64,000 nt of DNA from Roseofilum casamattae BLCC-M143 (GTDB lineage: Bacteria; Cyanobacteriota; Cyanobacteriia; Cyanobacteriales; Desertifilaceae): the NCBI RefSeq assembly GCF_030068455.1, contig NZ_JAQOSQ010000012.1:1-64000 (forward strand), read 5' to 3'. Below are positions 7,526 through 16,837 of the stretch, one piece after another. The notes under the pieces were generated by a model. That model did no database searches and was not told the origin of the DNA. It saw nothing but the letters and a program-made list of their open reading frames with translations. A program made the position numbers and the translations under genes. How positions within the stretch are numbered: position 1 is the stretch's first letter; every line of letters begins with the position of its first letter.

Positions 7526-9511
7526 TTAGCTATTTTTGGCAAAACTTGGAGCCGTACTCGAAAGAGAAGGAGGAAGACTAGCCATCTCGCCTTGGTTAAA
7601 CTCGTATTGAATTTCCACCTGGGTGGGAATCGCGATTTTAATCCCTTCTTGCTTGAACCGCTCCTGAATCATAATCAGGGTATCTTCCCAGACATACCAG
7701 AAATCGTCTTTAGTTGCCCAGCAAGCCACAGTGATGGGAATATGATCCTCTTGATACCAATAGACATAAGTCCCGATGTACTTATCTTGGATCACTTTGG
7801 GGTGCGACTTGACGATCTCGACTAATAGCTCTTTCACCCGAGTGAGATCTTCATTCACATTCAGTCGAAGCTGGTGCTTGACTTTCCGGAATGGGGCATG
7901 GGTAAGGTTATAGATATTGCTATTCCAAACGGTATTGTTGGGTACGCTAATCAGCTCGTTATCCCAACTTCTAAAGGTGGTATTTGCTAAGCTAATGGAC
8001 TCAACCAGCACCCACATGCCGCCAACTTTGACTTCATCGCCCACATCAAAGGGTTTGTTAATCATCAACATCAAGCCGCTAGCTAAGTTACCCAAGTTGC
8101 TTTGCAGCGCGAAGGCAAGCACGAAACTGGCACCCCCAAGTAGAGCGATGAGCGGTCCGAGACTCACCTCGAGGGCAGTTAAGCCGAGCAGAACCCCAAC
8201 AGTAACCGTTCCTCGACGGAACACCATCACCAAAAAGTTTTCCATCAGCTCGGAAGCAAAAGAGGTTTTGAGGAACAGAGATTCCAGCCATCCGCCGCCA
8301 ACCCAAGCTATTATCACCGAAATAGCAACAATACCGACGAAAATACCGACGTTTTTCGCCCAGCGCAGACCCCCTTCTTCAGAACGGGCCCAGCCCATAA
8401 GCCGTACCATTAACCCTTGGGTATCATTAATATCGATTTCAATACCGCTAATGGCAATGATATATTGGCGATAGGATTCGGTATCTCCTCCGCGCTGATC
8501 CATGGCATCTAAGATAACCTTCAAGCGGTCTGCGGTAGCCGTTTGTTCGGTTTGCAGTTGGGTGACCTCAACCACCAACTCCTGCTTCACGTCTTCTTCT
8601 GCGGCTGCAGCTTCTGCTAACTGAGCTTCAACCTCCTCAAGTTGCTCGATTTTCTCGTCAGTTGCTTCAATGGCTGGAGCTTCTTCTCCTTCGGCAATTG
8701 CCTCATCCTCGGCTGTCGCTTCTGGATCTTCTGGAGTGTCTCCTTCAGCAGCTGCCTCATCAGAACCGAGTTCCGACTCGAGTAATGCTGCCGCATCCTC
8801 GATACTTTCCTGAGCTGCTTCCGCATCTTCAGTATCGACATTAGTATCTAGCAGAGCTTCGACTTCTTCGTCACCATGCTCGGTATCGCCTTCTACAGTC
8901 GATTCAACTGTTGCTTTGAGTTCTTCGTCTTCCTGGATAGCTTGCTCGGCTTCATTGGCTTGGAGGACGGACTCTTGAGCTTTTTCTAGGGCTTCTTGGG
9001 CTTTCTCAGCTTGGTTTAAAGCGGCCTCGCTACCGACTCCTTGAGTTTCTTCAGCCTGTTGCGCTGCCTCTAGGTTTTTTTCCGCTTCTTCGAGAGCTTT
9101 AACAGCATCTTCGGTTTCCTCAATCTTGCGATTTTTGCGCTTAATCGCAATTTCCTGGTTGGTAATTTCCCGAACTTTGCCCTGGAGCAGAGATAGCCAC
9201 GCTTCGGCTTCAATTTCCAGCTCGCCTAAGGTGAGAGGTTTCACCAGCAGCTTGAGTTCGTCAACCGGAATATCGGGGTCTCCGGTACTGATGGGCATGG
9301 GAGCTGGAGCTTCGTCCACAACTTCAGCTTCAACGGGAGTCGCTTCTCCCACCAGTTCTTCGATCAGTTCGACGGCTTCGTCTTGCGCCAGAGCCGATTT
9401 CATCTGAGTGGGAGCTACTTCTACCCCACTGGTAAAGGCGATCGCCATTGCTGCCACAACAACATAGCGCAATCGCCGTTTGGATCGTCTGGATCGTCTG
9501 GATTTTGGCAT
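7526..9511 (-). CDS. MscS-family mechanosensitive channel with large acidic coiled-coil domain
   Basis: From ATG 9511 (GGAGAAATA ribosome site; the open frame is 20 codons longer) this encodes 661 residues. The order is: basic start and signal/TM (about 1-40), a very acidic Ala/Glu-rich coiled coil (about 90-330), then three or more membrane spans and the MscS core. The pore helix GGASFVLAFALQSNLGNLASG is followed by the beta domain (NKPFDVGDEVKVGG) and a C-terminal vestibule ending in a Ser/Pro tail. MscS channels release osmolytes under membrane tension. The long acidic region predicts an extramembrane sensor or tether. Its role is unknown. Confidence 0.88.
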   Translation of the reverse strand: MPKSRRSRRSKRRLRYVVVAAMAIAFTSGVEVAPTQMKSALAQDEAVELIEELVGEATPVEAEVVDEAPAPMPISTGDPDIPVDELKLLVKPLTLGELEIEAEAWLSLLQGKVREITNQEIAIKRKNRKIEETEDAVKALEEAEKNLEAAQQAEETQGVGSEAALNQAEKAQEALEKAQESVLQANEAEQAIQEDEELKATVESTVEGDTEHGDEEVEALLDTNVDTEDAEAAQESIEDAAALLESELGSDEAAAEGDTPEDPEATAEDEAIAEGEEAPAIEATDEKIEQLEEVEAQLAEAAAAEEDVKQELVVEVTQLQTEQTATADRLKVILDAMDQRGGDTESYRQYIIAISGIEIDINDTQGLMVRLMGWARSEEGGLRWAKNVGIFVGIVAISVIIAWVGGGWLESLFLKTSFASELMENFLVMVFRRGTVTVGVLLGLTALEVSLGPLIALLGGASFVLAFALQSNLGNLASGLMLMINKPFDVGDEVKVGGMWVLVESISLANTTFRSWDNELISVPNNTVWNSNIYNLTHAPFRKVKHQLRLNVNEDLTRVKELLVEIVKSHPKVIQDKYIGTYVYWYQEDHIPITVACWATKDDFWYVWEDTLIMIQERFKQEGIKIAIPTQVEIQYEFNQGEMASLPPSLSSTAPSFAKNS

Positions 9512-9669
9512 TATTTCTCCTTGGTATTCATTGAGATGATAATCCATTGATTGTATGGTTAGTTTAGACAAAAATTTTTCATTTTGTCACGATTGGTCAT
9601 GTTAAGTTACAGAGATAAGTAATTGTCTTGGACGATCTGATAATTTCAGTTACCTAAGGTCATGTAATA

Positions 9670-11205
9670 TTACGGAAGTTTCTCACTCGAAAAAGTTGGG
9701 GGCATTTCATAGCCAAATACATTGGGGTTGACTTCCATCAGGGAGATATCTCCCAATCCATATTCTTGCCAGCGCCCGTCAACTGTGGCTGCTACGGTCG
9801 GATCGGACTCGAGAACAGCCCCCCATTCGTGAGTGGTTTCCGGGTAGATTTTTGTGGTGGCATCAACGCCCATTCGTCCGCCTAAACCGACTTTTTGACT
9901 GGCAAAATCTAGGGTATCAAACGGGGTTTCGGGCAGAATAAAGACATCTCGCGAAGGATCGACTTTGGAGGAGATGGCCCAAACGACTTGGCGAGGATCG
10001 CGAATATTAATGTCTTTATCGACGACAATAACGAATTTAGTATAGGTGAATTGAGGTAGGGCGCTCCAAAAGGCGAGGGCGGCTCGTTTGGCTTGGCCGG
10101 GATAAGCTTTGTCGATGGAGATGATGGCGGCTTTGTAGCTGAGGGCTTCCATGGGGAGGAAGAAATCGACTATTTCGGAGACTTGTTGCCGGAGAATGGG
10201 GGTATAGATCCGGTTCAGGGCGATCGCCATCATGGCTTCTTCTTTGGGCGGCCGGCCGCTGAAAGTAGTTAAATATACTGGATTTTTCCGGTGAGTCATG
10301 CATTGGAAGCGAATCAAGGGCGAGTCTTCCACGCCACCATAATAGCCCATGTGGTCGCCAAAAGGACCGTCGGGCAAGACTTCTCCCGGAGTAATAGTGC
10401 CTTCGAGGACGAATTCAGAGTCAGCGGGGACTTGCAAATCGACGGTTTTGCACTGAGCTAAACTGACACCCGAACCTCCGTAGAGTCCGGCAAACAGCCA
10501 TTCGGAGAGATCGACGGGAATGGGGGTGGCAGCGGCCATAATGATGAGGGGGTCAACGCCGAGGGCGATCGCAATCTCGAGTTTTTTCCCGTTCTCGGCA
10601 GCTTTCCGTAAATGACGCGCTCCTCCCCGTACCGATAGCCAATGGACGGTCATGGTTTTCGCCGACTGCAATTGCAAGCGATAGACCCCAACGTTGGGAA
10701 TTCCGGTTTCGCAGTCTTTGGTAATGACTAATCCCAAGGTGATAATTTTTCCGGCATCTCCAGGATAGGGACGAATCAGAGGTAAAGTATTGAGATCGAG
10801 GTTATTTTCGTCGATAATAATTTGTTGGCAGGCGGGAAAAAAGTTGCGTCCGGGTTTGGCTTTGACTACATCAAATAAGACTTTCCCAAAATCAATGGCT
10901 TGCGAGATTTTTTTCGGCGGTTTCGGTTGTTGGAGCATCCCTAGTTTTTTGCCGAGTTCTTCAAGTTCTAGGGGATCGTTCATGTTCATGGCCCAACAGA
11001 TACGCTCGACAGTTCCCATGAGGTTAATGGCGATGGGAAATGGCGATCCTTTGACATTTTCAAAGAGTAACCCCGGCCCTCCAACTTGCAGCATTCGGTT
11101 GGCAATTTCGGCAATTTCTAGGTCGGGATCGACCTGCGCTTTGATGCGCCGCAGTTGTCCGCGTTCTTCGAGCAGTTGGATAAATCCGCGTAGGTCTCTG
11201 GCCAT
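9670..11205 (-). CDS. ubiD: UbiD-family decarboxylase
   Basis: The protein has 511 residues, of normal length for UbiD. Recognisable segments are MARDLRGFIQLLEERGQLRRI, GPGLLFENVKG, EFVLEGTITPGEVLPDGPFGDHMGYYGG and the conserved basic/acidic residues around them that bind prenylated FMN and metal. UbiD enzymes decarboxylate 4-hydroxybenzoate-type aromatic acids. In cyanobacteria the UbiD homolog is linked to plastoquinone synthesis, which would fit here, but that role is inferred. It needs prFMN from UbiX, which is not in the window. Confidence 0.92.
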   Translation of the reverse strand: MARDLRGFIQLLEERGQLRRIKAQVDPDLEIAEIANRMLQVGGPGLLFENVKGSPFPIAINLMGTVERICWAMNMNDPLELEELGKKLGMLQQPKPPKKISQAIDFGKVLFDVVKAKPGRNFFPACQQIIIDENNLDLNTLPLIRPYPGDAGKIITLGLVITKDCETGIPNVGVYRLQLQSAKTMTVHWLSVRGGARHLRKAAENGKKLEIAIALGVDPLIIMAAATPIPVDLSEWLFAGLYGGSGVSLAQCKTVDLQVPADSEFVLEGTITPGEVLPDGPFGDHMGYYGGVEDSPLIRFQCMTHRKNPVYLTTFSGRPPKEEAMMAIALNRIYTPILRQQVSEIVDFFLPMEALSYKAAIISIDKAYPGQAKRAALAFWSALPQFTYTKFVIVVDKDINIRDPRQVVWAISSKVDPSRDVFILPETPFDTLDFASQKVGLGGRMGVDATTKIYPETTHEWGAVLESDPTVAATVDGRWQEYGLGDISLMEVNPNVFGYEMPPTFSSEKLP

Positions 11206-11265
11206 GGGTTGAGTGGAATAAGAATTGATTTCGGCGTTGTGTAAAGATTTATTATATCGCCAGAT

Positions 11266-11994
11266 CTATTTAATGAATAAACTCTCGCGACTCGGCCAGA
11301 CATCGGGTTTTCCTTGACTGAGATAACTAGACATAATGCGACCGGCACCACAAATGATGGAATAATAATATTGACCGATGGCATCTCCTTCTGTAGAAAG
11401 GCGATCGATCGCAATACCATTGCGTCCTGTCGATGTACCGGAACTATGAATATATTGCCCATCTCCGACATATAAAGCAACGTGATCGACTCGTTGTTTA
11501 GAAGCAAAAAAGATGAGGTCTCCCGGTTGCAGTTCATCTAAAGAAATGGGTTGAGTCCAGTATTGTTGTTGATAGGCATCTCTGGGAATCCAAATGCCTA
11601 CAGAAACAAATGCAGTTTGGATTAATCCAGAACAATCGTAATCCGGTCCGAGGTTGCCTCCCCAGAGATATTTCTGCGGTCCATCCATGGCATTTCGAGT
11701 ATAGGCGATCGCGCGATCGATTCGCTCTTCTATTTCAATTCTCGAGACAGAAACTGGATAATAGCCATCGGAAGTAGGTTCGATTTTATCGAGATCGGTG
11801 TTAGATAACCAGCCAGAATAATCATCTTCTAAGAGCAAGACAGGAATAGCATTCTGTTCTGGCGTTGCTAATATTCTAAATTTGCGATCGCGGGCTGCTT
11901 GAGTCCCCAGTTCTTGACATTGCGAGGTGCTATATAAATCGAGATTATCGGTGCAGCGATAGGTCAGCGTAGTATCTAGGGATTCGAGTGTCAT
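11266..11994 (-). CDS. NlpC/P60 (C40) cell-wall peptidase
   Basis: From ATG 11994 this encodes 242 residues; the open frame begins at a TTG inside ruvC and is rejected as start. The N-terminal half resembles a bacterial SH3-like fold (LDLYSTSQCQELGTQAARDR, FRILATPEQNAIPVLLLEDDYSGWL). The C-terminal half is the NlpC/P60 catalytic domain with Cys in YDCSGLIQTAF, LQPGDLIFFA and His in VDHVALYVGDGQYIHSSG. Cyanobacterial relatives cleave the gamma-D-Glu to diamino acid bond in murein peptides. No clear signal peptide is seen, as in several recycling-type members. Confidence 0.9.
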   Translation of the reverse strand: MTLESLDTTLTYRCTDNLDLYSTSQCQELGTQAARDRKFRILATPEQNAIPVLLLEDDYSGWLSNTDLDKIEPTSDGYYPVSVSRIEIEERIDRAIAYTRNAMDGPQKYLWGGNLGPDYDCSGLIQTAFVSVGIWIPRDAYQQQYWTQPISLDELQPGDLIFFASKQRVDHVALYVGDGQYIHSSGTSTGRNGIAIDRLSTEGDAIGQYYYSIICGAGRIMSSYLSQGKPDVWPSRESLFIK

Positions 11995-12017
11995 GACAAT
12001 CAGTTGTGAACGATCGA

Positions 12018-12512
12018 TTAAGTTTGCCAAAACCAAGCAGTGAGAGCAATACCCAAGGCATCGGCTGCATCATCAGGTTTCGGAATATAGTCTAACCCTA
12101 ATTCGTGCATTACGGCCTCTTGTACGTCTTCTTTATCTGCATTACCATACCCGGTAAGAGTTTTCTTTACCTGAGCGGGGGTATATTCAACAATAGGAAT
12201 TTGATGTTGCGCCAGAACTAGGAGCACTATCCCGCGCGCTTGAGCGACGAGAATGGTATTTCCCATACGATAAAAAAATAGCTTCTCCACTGCGGCAAGA
12301 TCGGGTTTCCACTGAGAAACGACCGCTTGCAGGTCATTGTAAATGGTCGAAAGGCGATCGCCGAGGGGCTGCTTGCTGGAAGTTTGAACGATCCCAAAAT
12401 CTAGCGGACTGAAGCGATCTTCTTCCTCCTGTTTTACCTGCTCGCAGTCAATAATCGCAAACCCGAGGCGAGCTAACCCCGGATCTAAACCCAGTATTCG
12501 TTGTTTTTGCAT
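12018..12512 (-). CDS. ruvC: Holliday junction resolvase RuvC
   Basis: The protein has 164 residues. The catalytic acidic residues are Asp10 in LGLDPG, Glu76 in AAVEKLFF, and Asp148/Asp151 in PDDAADALG, matching the D-E-D-D set of RuvC. It cuts four-way junctions made in recombination and repair, working with RuvAB, which are not in this window. Its stop codon lies 23 nt before the start of the NlpC/P60 gene. Confidence 0.95.
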   Translation of the reverse strand: MQKQRILGLDPGLARLGFAIIDCEQVKQEEEDRFSPLDFGIVQTSSKQPLGDRLSTIYNDLQAVVSQWKPDLAAVEKLFFYRMGNTILVAQARGIVLLVLAQHQIPIVEYTPAQVKKTLTGYGNADKEDVQEAVMHELGLDYIPKPDDAADALGIALTAWFWQT

Positions 12513-12566
12513 AAAATCGATCGACGGCCGGCTTCTTTTATAGTACTCTCTCCAAAGGCGATCGGG

Positions 12567-13367
12567 TTAAGAACTCTCCTTAGAGGCTAAATTCGCTCCA
12601 CATAATTTACAGAAGTTGGCATCGAGATCGTGGACGGATAAACCACAACTCGGACATTTTGTATTAGCTTTTTGTGCCTCCCGAACAAAATGTTTAATTA
12701 GCTCGCTAATTTGCCAAGGAATCAATGCAATTCCAGTCAAAATCATGGCTAAAGTAATCCAGCGACCGGGTTCGGATAATGGGGTAATATCGCCGAACCC
12801 AACAGTGGTCATCGTGACTACAGAAAAGTAGAGTGCATCGAAAAATGTGCGGAATGATGGATTATTAATTGAATGCTCGATTTGATAAATCAAACCGGAA
12901 TAGACAAAAATAATAGAACAGAGAATAAAGACAATGCGAGTGACTACCAATTCTTTTTCAGAATCAATGATTCCCAGAAACATTTTGGCTCGGAGAAAGC
13001 GAGCTAAATGTAAGATGCGAAACCAGCTTAAATTGTGCGAGAACCCAACGCCGATATCGAATAGTCCGAGGATGAAGGGAACGAAGATAAATAGATCGAT
13101 AATTGAGTAAATACTAAAGAAGGTGTTGATTTTGTTCTCAGAACACCACAAGCGCAAGCCATATTCCACAATAAAGGCAATCAGGATACAAGTATTGGTG
13201 AGGGTCAGCAAGTGTTGTATATCTTCGGGTAAGGAATAGGTTTGAATGACGAAAATTGCCGAGGAGATAATAACTAGGCTAATAATAGTAAGATTAACGA
13301 GCCGTCCGGATAAGGTTTCGATACCCAAGCATTGATTGACGGTTTGACGAACAGAAAAAGAGAACAT
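12567..13367 (-). CDS. voltage-gated potassium-type ion channel with C-terminal zinc ribbon
   Basis: The protein has 266 residues with six membrane segments. S4 carries spaced arginines (WFRILHLARFLRAK, Arg117, Arg123, Arg126). The selectivity filter TVGFGD is at 188-193, after a pore helix (FDALYFSVVTMT). The tail contains two CxxC knuckles (Cys238/Cys241 and Cys253/Cys256, CPSCG...CKLCG), a small zinc ribbon. This is a compact Kv-like channel and should conduct K+. The zinc ribbon replaces the usual RCK or cyclic-nucleotide domain and may sense metal or redox, which is inference. Confidence 0.88.
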   Translation of the reverse strand: MFSFSVRQTVNQCLGIETLSGRLVNLTIISLVIISSAIFVIQTYSLPEDIQHLLTLTNTCILIAFIVEYGLRLWCSENKINTFFSIYSIIDLFIFVPFILGLFDIGVGFSHNLSWFRILHLARFLRAKMFLGIIDSEKELVVTRIVFILCSIIFVYSGLIYQIEHSINNPSFRTFFDALYFSVVTMTTVGFGDITPLSEPGRWITLAMILTGIALIPWQISELIKHFVREAQKANTKCPSCGLSVHDLDANFCKLCGANLASKESS

Positions 13368-13752
13368 GAGTTTCAGGCGAGACGAGTGCTTCTATTCTCT
13401 CCTCAATCGTAATAGAGTTGTGGTGTAATGCCGCACTAATTGCTTTAGAAGTACTGAGTGATTAAATTATCTCAGTATCTAGTACGTTATTTTTAGTTTA
13501 AGGAGATAATCTGTTGTTTAAGAATCGGACAAAATGCTTCAACAATCGATAATAGTTCAGTGCAGTTGGCGCGATCGCCACTACTGCTCGGCGATTATTT
13601 TTATTGTATTCTAGAAAACATGGTAAATTGCTGCATACTGAAGTATTCTAGGATAACACTATTTTTTCTGCTCTAGTCCGTATCAACGACTATCTCAGCC
13701 ATCAGGAGCACTGCTGACCAACTGACCGACGTTAGCTTCTGGGAGTAAACCT
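13368..13752. promoter_or_regulatory. divergent intergenic region, probable promoters, no gene seen
   Basis: This 385-nt gap separates the minus-strand ion channel from the plus-strand HD-domain gene. It is AT-rich in the middle (13440-13520, 13600-13670) and should hold the two divergent promoters. One HIP1 site lies at 13570. No ORF with a plausible start, no tRNA and no clear hairpin was found. Confidence 0.4.
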
Positions 13753-14601
13753 ATGTCTAGTCAATCAGCTCGAAGAATTCGTTATTGCATTCAGTATTTA
13801 AAGACAGCTTATCGTTTCACCTACGGCAAAAAACAACCAGATTATGCCGATTTAATCGCTACAACTGCGGCGCAAACCCTAGAAGCGATCGCTCGAAGTG
13901 ACGCTGCTTACCATAATCTAGATCATACCATGCAAGTGGCATTGGTCGGTCAAGAAATTTTACGAGGTAAGTATTGCTGTGAAGAGAATATCTCCAGTGA
14001 GGAATGGACGCATTTTATCTTGTCGCTACTTTGCCATGATATTGGTTATATTAAGGGAATTTGCCAAGGCGATCGCCCCGAAAAATATTGCTTTGTTACT
14101 GGAGTAGAAGATAACTGCGTGACCCTCTTGCCCCATGCGACGGGTGCAAGCCTAACTCCATTTCATGTCGATCGCAGCCAGTTATTTGTCGCCGAAAACT
14201 TTAGCGATATTCCCCTTATTGATATCAAAATCTTGCAAAAGAATATCGAGCTAACTCGCTTTCCCGTTCCGCAAGACAAATTGCATAGTGATATCATAGG
14301 CTATCCGGGGCTTACTCGCGCTGCCGATCTCATCGGACAACTGAGCGACCCTAATTATTTGACCAAAATTCCGGCCTTGTTTCAAGAATTTGAAGAAACC
14401 GGAGGGAATAAAATTATGGGATACCGGAAACCGGAAGATGTCCGAGCAAGCTACCCCAAATTTTACTGGAATATTGTGTCTAATTATATCCACCACGGCA
14501 TTCGCTATTTGGAAGCAACTTTGGAAGGGCAACCCGTCATCGAGAACCTATATAATAATGTCCGGCAAGTGGAGAAAGAGTTAACTTTAGCCGTTGCTTA
14601 A
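13753..14601 (+). CDS. HD-domain metal-dependent phosphohydrolase-like protein
   Basis: The protein has 282 residues. The HD signature is present as His54/His58 in YHNLDHTMQVALVG and the adjacent His-Asp pair 95-96 in LLCHDIGYIKG. Such metal-binding sets hydrolyse phosphomonoesters or cyclic nucleotides and related compounds; the substrate is unknown. There is no fused sensor domain or signal peptide. Cyanobacteria have a close group of stand-alone proteins of this type. It lies about 100 nt upstream of the AIM24 cluster on the same strand. Confidence 0.8.
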   Translation: MSSQSARRIRYCIQYLKTAYRFTYGKKQPDYADLIATTAAQTLEAIARSDAAYHNLDHTMQVALVGQEILRGKYCCEENISSEEWTHFILSLLCHDIGYIKGICQGDRPEKYCFVTGVEDNCVTLLPHATGASLTPFHVDRSQLFVAENFSDIPLIDIKILQKNIELTRFPVPQDKLHSDIIGYPGLTRAADLIGQLSDPNYLTKIPALFQEFEETGGNKIMGYRKPEDVRASYPKFYWNIVSNYIHHGIRYLEATLEGQPVIENLYNNVRQVEKELTLAVA

Positions 14602-14704
14602 CCAATTGTATTGTTACTCAACTAAGCGATACATTAGTCGCAAAGCAGAGAAGATATAATAACTCGTATCAGTACGTCTGTCATGGTGACAGGGGGTAAA
14701 TGTC

Positions 14705-15367
14705 GTGCAACATGAGATTCGCTATCGGCCGGCATTCGCGGCTATTTTTGTAACTCTTCAGCCTGGAGAACAGGTTATTGCTGAAGCAGGAGCAATGGTT
14801 AGTATGGATGGTGCTTTATCCATGAAAACCGAGTGGTCTGGAGGGGTGTTTTCTGCCTTTGTGCGCAAGTTTTTAGGGGGCGAGTCCCTATTTATTAATC
14901 GATTTATGAATAGCAGCGATCGCCCATTAACGGTTGTCTTAACTCAATCGCTCATTGGCGATATTGAAGGGGTCGATTTACAAGGACGTTCTCTTTGCCT
15001 GCAACCTGGAGCATACATTGCCTGCGATCCGCAAGTCAAGTTAGGCGTGCGCTGGGCTGGATTTTCTAGTTGGTTTGCCGGGGAAGGGTTATTTAAACTG
15101 AAAGTGAGCGGAAACGGTAAGGTGTTTTTTGGCGCTTATGGCGGACTCACAAAACATACTGTATCCGGAGAATTTATCGTCGATAACAGTCATTTAGTTG
15201 CCTATAGTCCCAATCTAAAAATGGGGGTGAGCTTATCGGGAGGATTGCTGGGTTCGATTACCTCTGGAGAAGGATTCGTTAACCGAATTACTGGCAAGGG
15301 AACCGTTTATTTACAGTCGCGGAGCATCAGCGGACTAGTCGATTTCTTGCGTCCGAAAGCTCGCTAA
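14705..15367 (+). CDS. AIM24/TIGR00266 family protein, tandem copy 1
   Basis: This encodes 220 residues from a GTG at 14705; an AGGGGG ribosome site at 14691-14696 fixes it, and the ATG at 14700 is out of frame. Family features are VIAEAGAMVSMDGAL, FLGGESLFINRF, GDIEGVDLQGRSLCLQPGAYIA and GEFIVDNSHLVAYSP, giving a double-stranded beta-helix fold. AIM24 is a mitochondrial inner-membrane organising protein in yeast; bacterial roles are unknown. It is the first of three adjacent paralogs, 29 nt ahead of copy 2. Confidence 0.9.
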   Translation: MQHEIRYRPAFAAIFVTLQPGEQVIAEAGAMVSMDGALSMKTEWSGGVFSAFVRKFLGGESLFINRFMNSSDRPLTVVLTQSLIGDIEGVDLQGRSLCLQPGAYIACDPQVKLGVRWAGFSSWFAGEGLFKLKVSGNGKVFFGAYGGLTKHTVSGEFIVDNSHLVAYSPNLKMGVSLSGGLLGSITSGEGFVNRITGKGTVYLQSRSISGLVDFLRPKAR

Positions 15368-15396
15368 CCGACAGTCACTATTAAGGAAGAAAAATT

Positions 15397-16074
15397 ATGG
15401 ATATTGAATTAGTAAAACAACCGGATAGCGCGATCGCAAAAATCACCCTCGATGCTGGAGAAGAACTCGTAGCCCAAGCCGGTGCCATGGTGGCTATGAG
15501 CGGTTTTATCAACACCAGTACCACCCTGCGTCAAGGTAAAGGGGGCGGCATTATGGGCGGACTAAAACGCATGTTAGGGGGCGAATCTTTATTTCTCAGC
15601 GTGTTTCGCTCGCCCACCCCAAATGGAGAAGTTTTGCTCGCTCCAAAATTGATGGGAGATCTGCTCGCTTACCAGATGGAAGGACGAGAACTCATCGTGC
15701 AAGCTGGATCCTATTTAGCTTGTGCCTCTGATGTGGTTATCGATATCGGGTTTCCAGGATTAAAATCTCTATTTTCAGGAGAAGCAATCTTCTGGTTGCG
15801 CATTGGCGGATACGGGCCGGTTTTGTTAACTTCATTTGGTGCAGTTTACGAAATTGAGGTCAATGGAGAATATGTAGTGGATACCGGGCATATTGTTGCT
15901 TTTGAAAGTAGCTTAACTTTCACCATTGGTAAAGCAAACTCCAGTTGGTTTGGCGCATTTTTCGGTGGAGAAGGATTTATCTGTCGCTTCCAAGGTCAAG
16001 GAAAAGTCTATTGTCAAACCCATAATCCCGGTACATTTGGTTCTACCATTGGTTCGCAACTCCCAGAACGATAG
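15397..16074 (+). CDS. AIM24/TIGR00266 family protein, tandem copy 2
   Basis: This encodes 225 residues from ATG 15397, with an AAGGAAG ribosome site. The same modules are present: LVAQAGAMVAMSGF, MLGGESLFLSVFRS, GDLLAYQMEGRELIVQAGSYLACAS and GEYVVDTGHIVAFESS. It has clearly diverged from copies 1 and 3, so the duplication is not recent. Copies 2 and 3 share the VVDTG.IVAFE form and look closer to each other than to copy 1. Confidence 0.9.
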   Translation: MDIELVKQPDSAIAKITLDAGEELVAQAGAMVAMSGFINTSTTLRQGKGGGIMGGLKRMLGGESLFLSVFRSPTPNGEVLLAPKLMGDLLAYQMEGRELIVQAGSYLACASDVVIDIGFPGLKSLFSGEAIFWLRIGGYGPVLLTSFGAVYEIEVNGEYVVDTGHIVAFESSLTFTIGKANSSWFGAFFGGEGFICRFQGQGKVYCQTHNPGTFGSTIGSQLPER

Positions 16075-16132
16075 CTAAATGGGTAATAGGGGATAGAATT
16101 CACTGAAATAAAAATTGGAGTCAAGAAAAATT

Positions 16133-16831
16133 ATGTCAGAAATCGTTTATAAAATCGAACATTCCCCTGCTTATGCCTCTCTGGTGTTGGATTTAAATCG
16201 CCAACAGAAGGTATTAGTAGAAGCTTCGGCTATGGCAGCCATGGATACCACCTTAACCATGAAATCGAAAATGCGCGGCGGCTTGATGAAAAGCGTCGGT
16301 AGAATGTTGGGTGGCGAGTCTATGTTTATTAATGAGTTTACGGCAGATAATGGAGCCGGAAAAATCTATATTTCACCCGGAGTTCCTGGAGATATCGAAT
16401 ATTATTCATTGCAAGGAAATAATGGTTTGATGGTACAAGGTTCGGGGTTTGTTGCCTGTAGCGAGACCGTCGATCTCGATACAAAATTTCAGGGACTGCA
16501 AGGCTTTTTTACTGGCGAATCTCTGTTCTTTCTGCGCGCTAGTGGAACGGGCGATTTTTGGTTTAGTTCCTATGGAGCAATTATCGAAATTCCCGTAGAT
16601 GGAAGTTTTGTGGTGGATACGGGATATATTGTCGCTTTTGAAGAGACTCTACAATACAATGTAGAAATGATTGGTGGACTATCGTTTAAGGGATTAAAAA
16701 CCGGTATTTTAGGCGGAGAAGGTTTAGTCTGTCGGTTCAACGGCCGAGGACGGTTATGGATTCAAACTCGGGCGATTTATCCTCTGATGAATTTCTTATA
16801 TCCATTTCGACCTGTCAAAGATCGGAGTTAG
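16133..16831 (+). CDS. AIM24/TIGR00266 family protein, tandem copy 3
   Basis: From ATG 16133 this encodes 232 residues; the open frame starts six codons earlier with a less likely initiator. Motifs are KVLVEASAMAAMDTTLTMKS, MLGGESMFINEF, GDIEYYSLQGNNGLMVQGSGF and GSFVVDTGYIVAFEETLQ. The canonical 'EAGAM' is EASAM here. It ends 6 nt before the M48 protease start, so cotranscription with the protease is very likely. Confidence 0.9.
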   Translation: MSEIVYKIEHSPAYASLVLDLNRQQKVLVEASAMAAMDTTLTMKSKMRGGLMKSVGRMLGGESMFINEFTADNGAGKIYISPGVPGDIEYYSLQGNNGLMVQGSGFVACSETVDLDTKFQGLQGFFTGESLFFLRASGTGDFWFSSYGAIIEIPVDGSFVVDTGYIVAFEETLQYNVEMIGGLSFKGLKTGILGGEGLVCRFNGRGRLWIQTRAIYPLMNFLYPFRPVKDRS

Positions 16832-16837
16832 GCAAAA

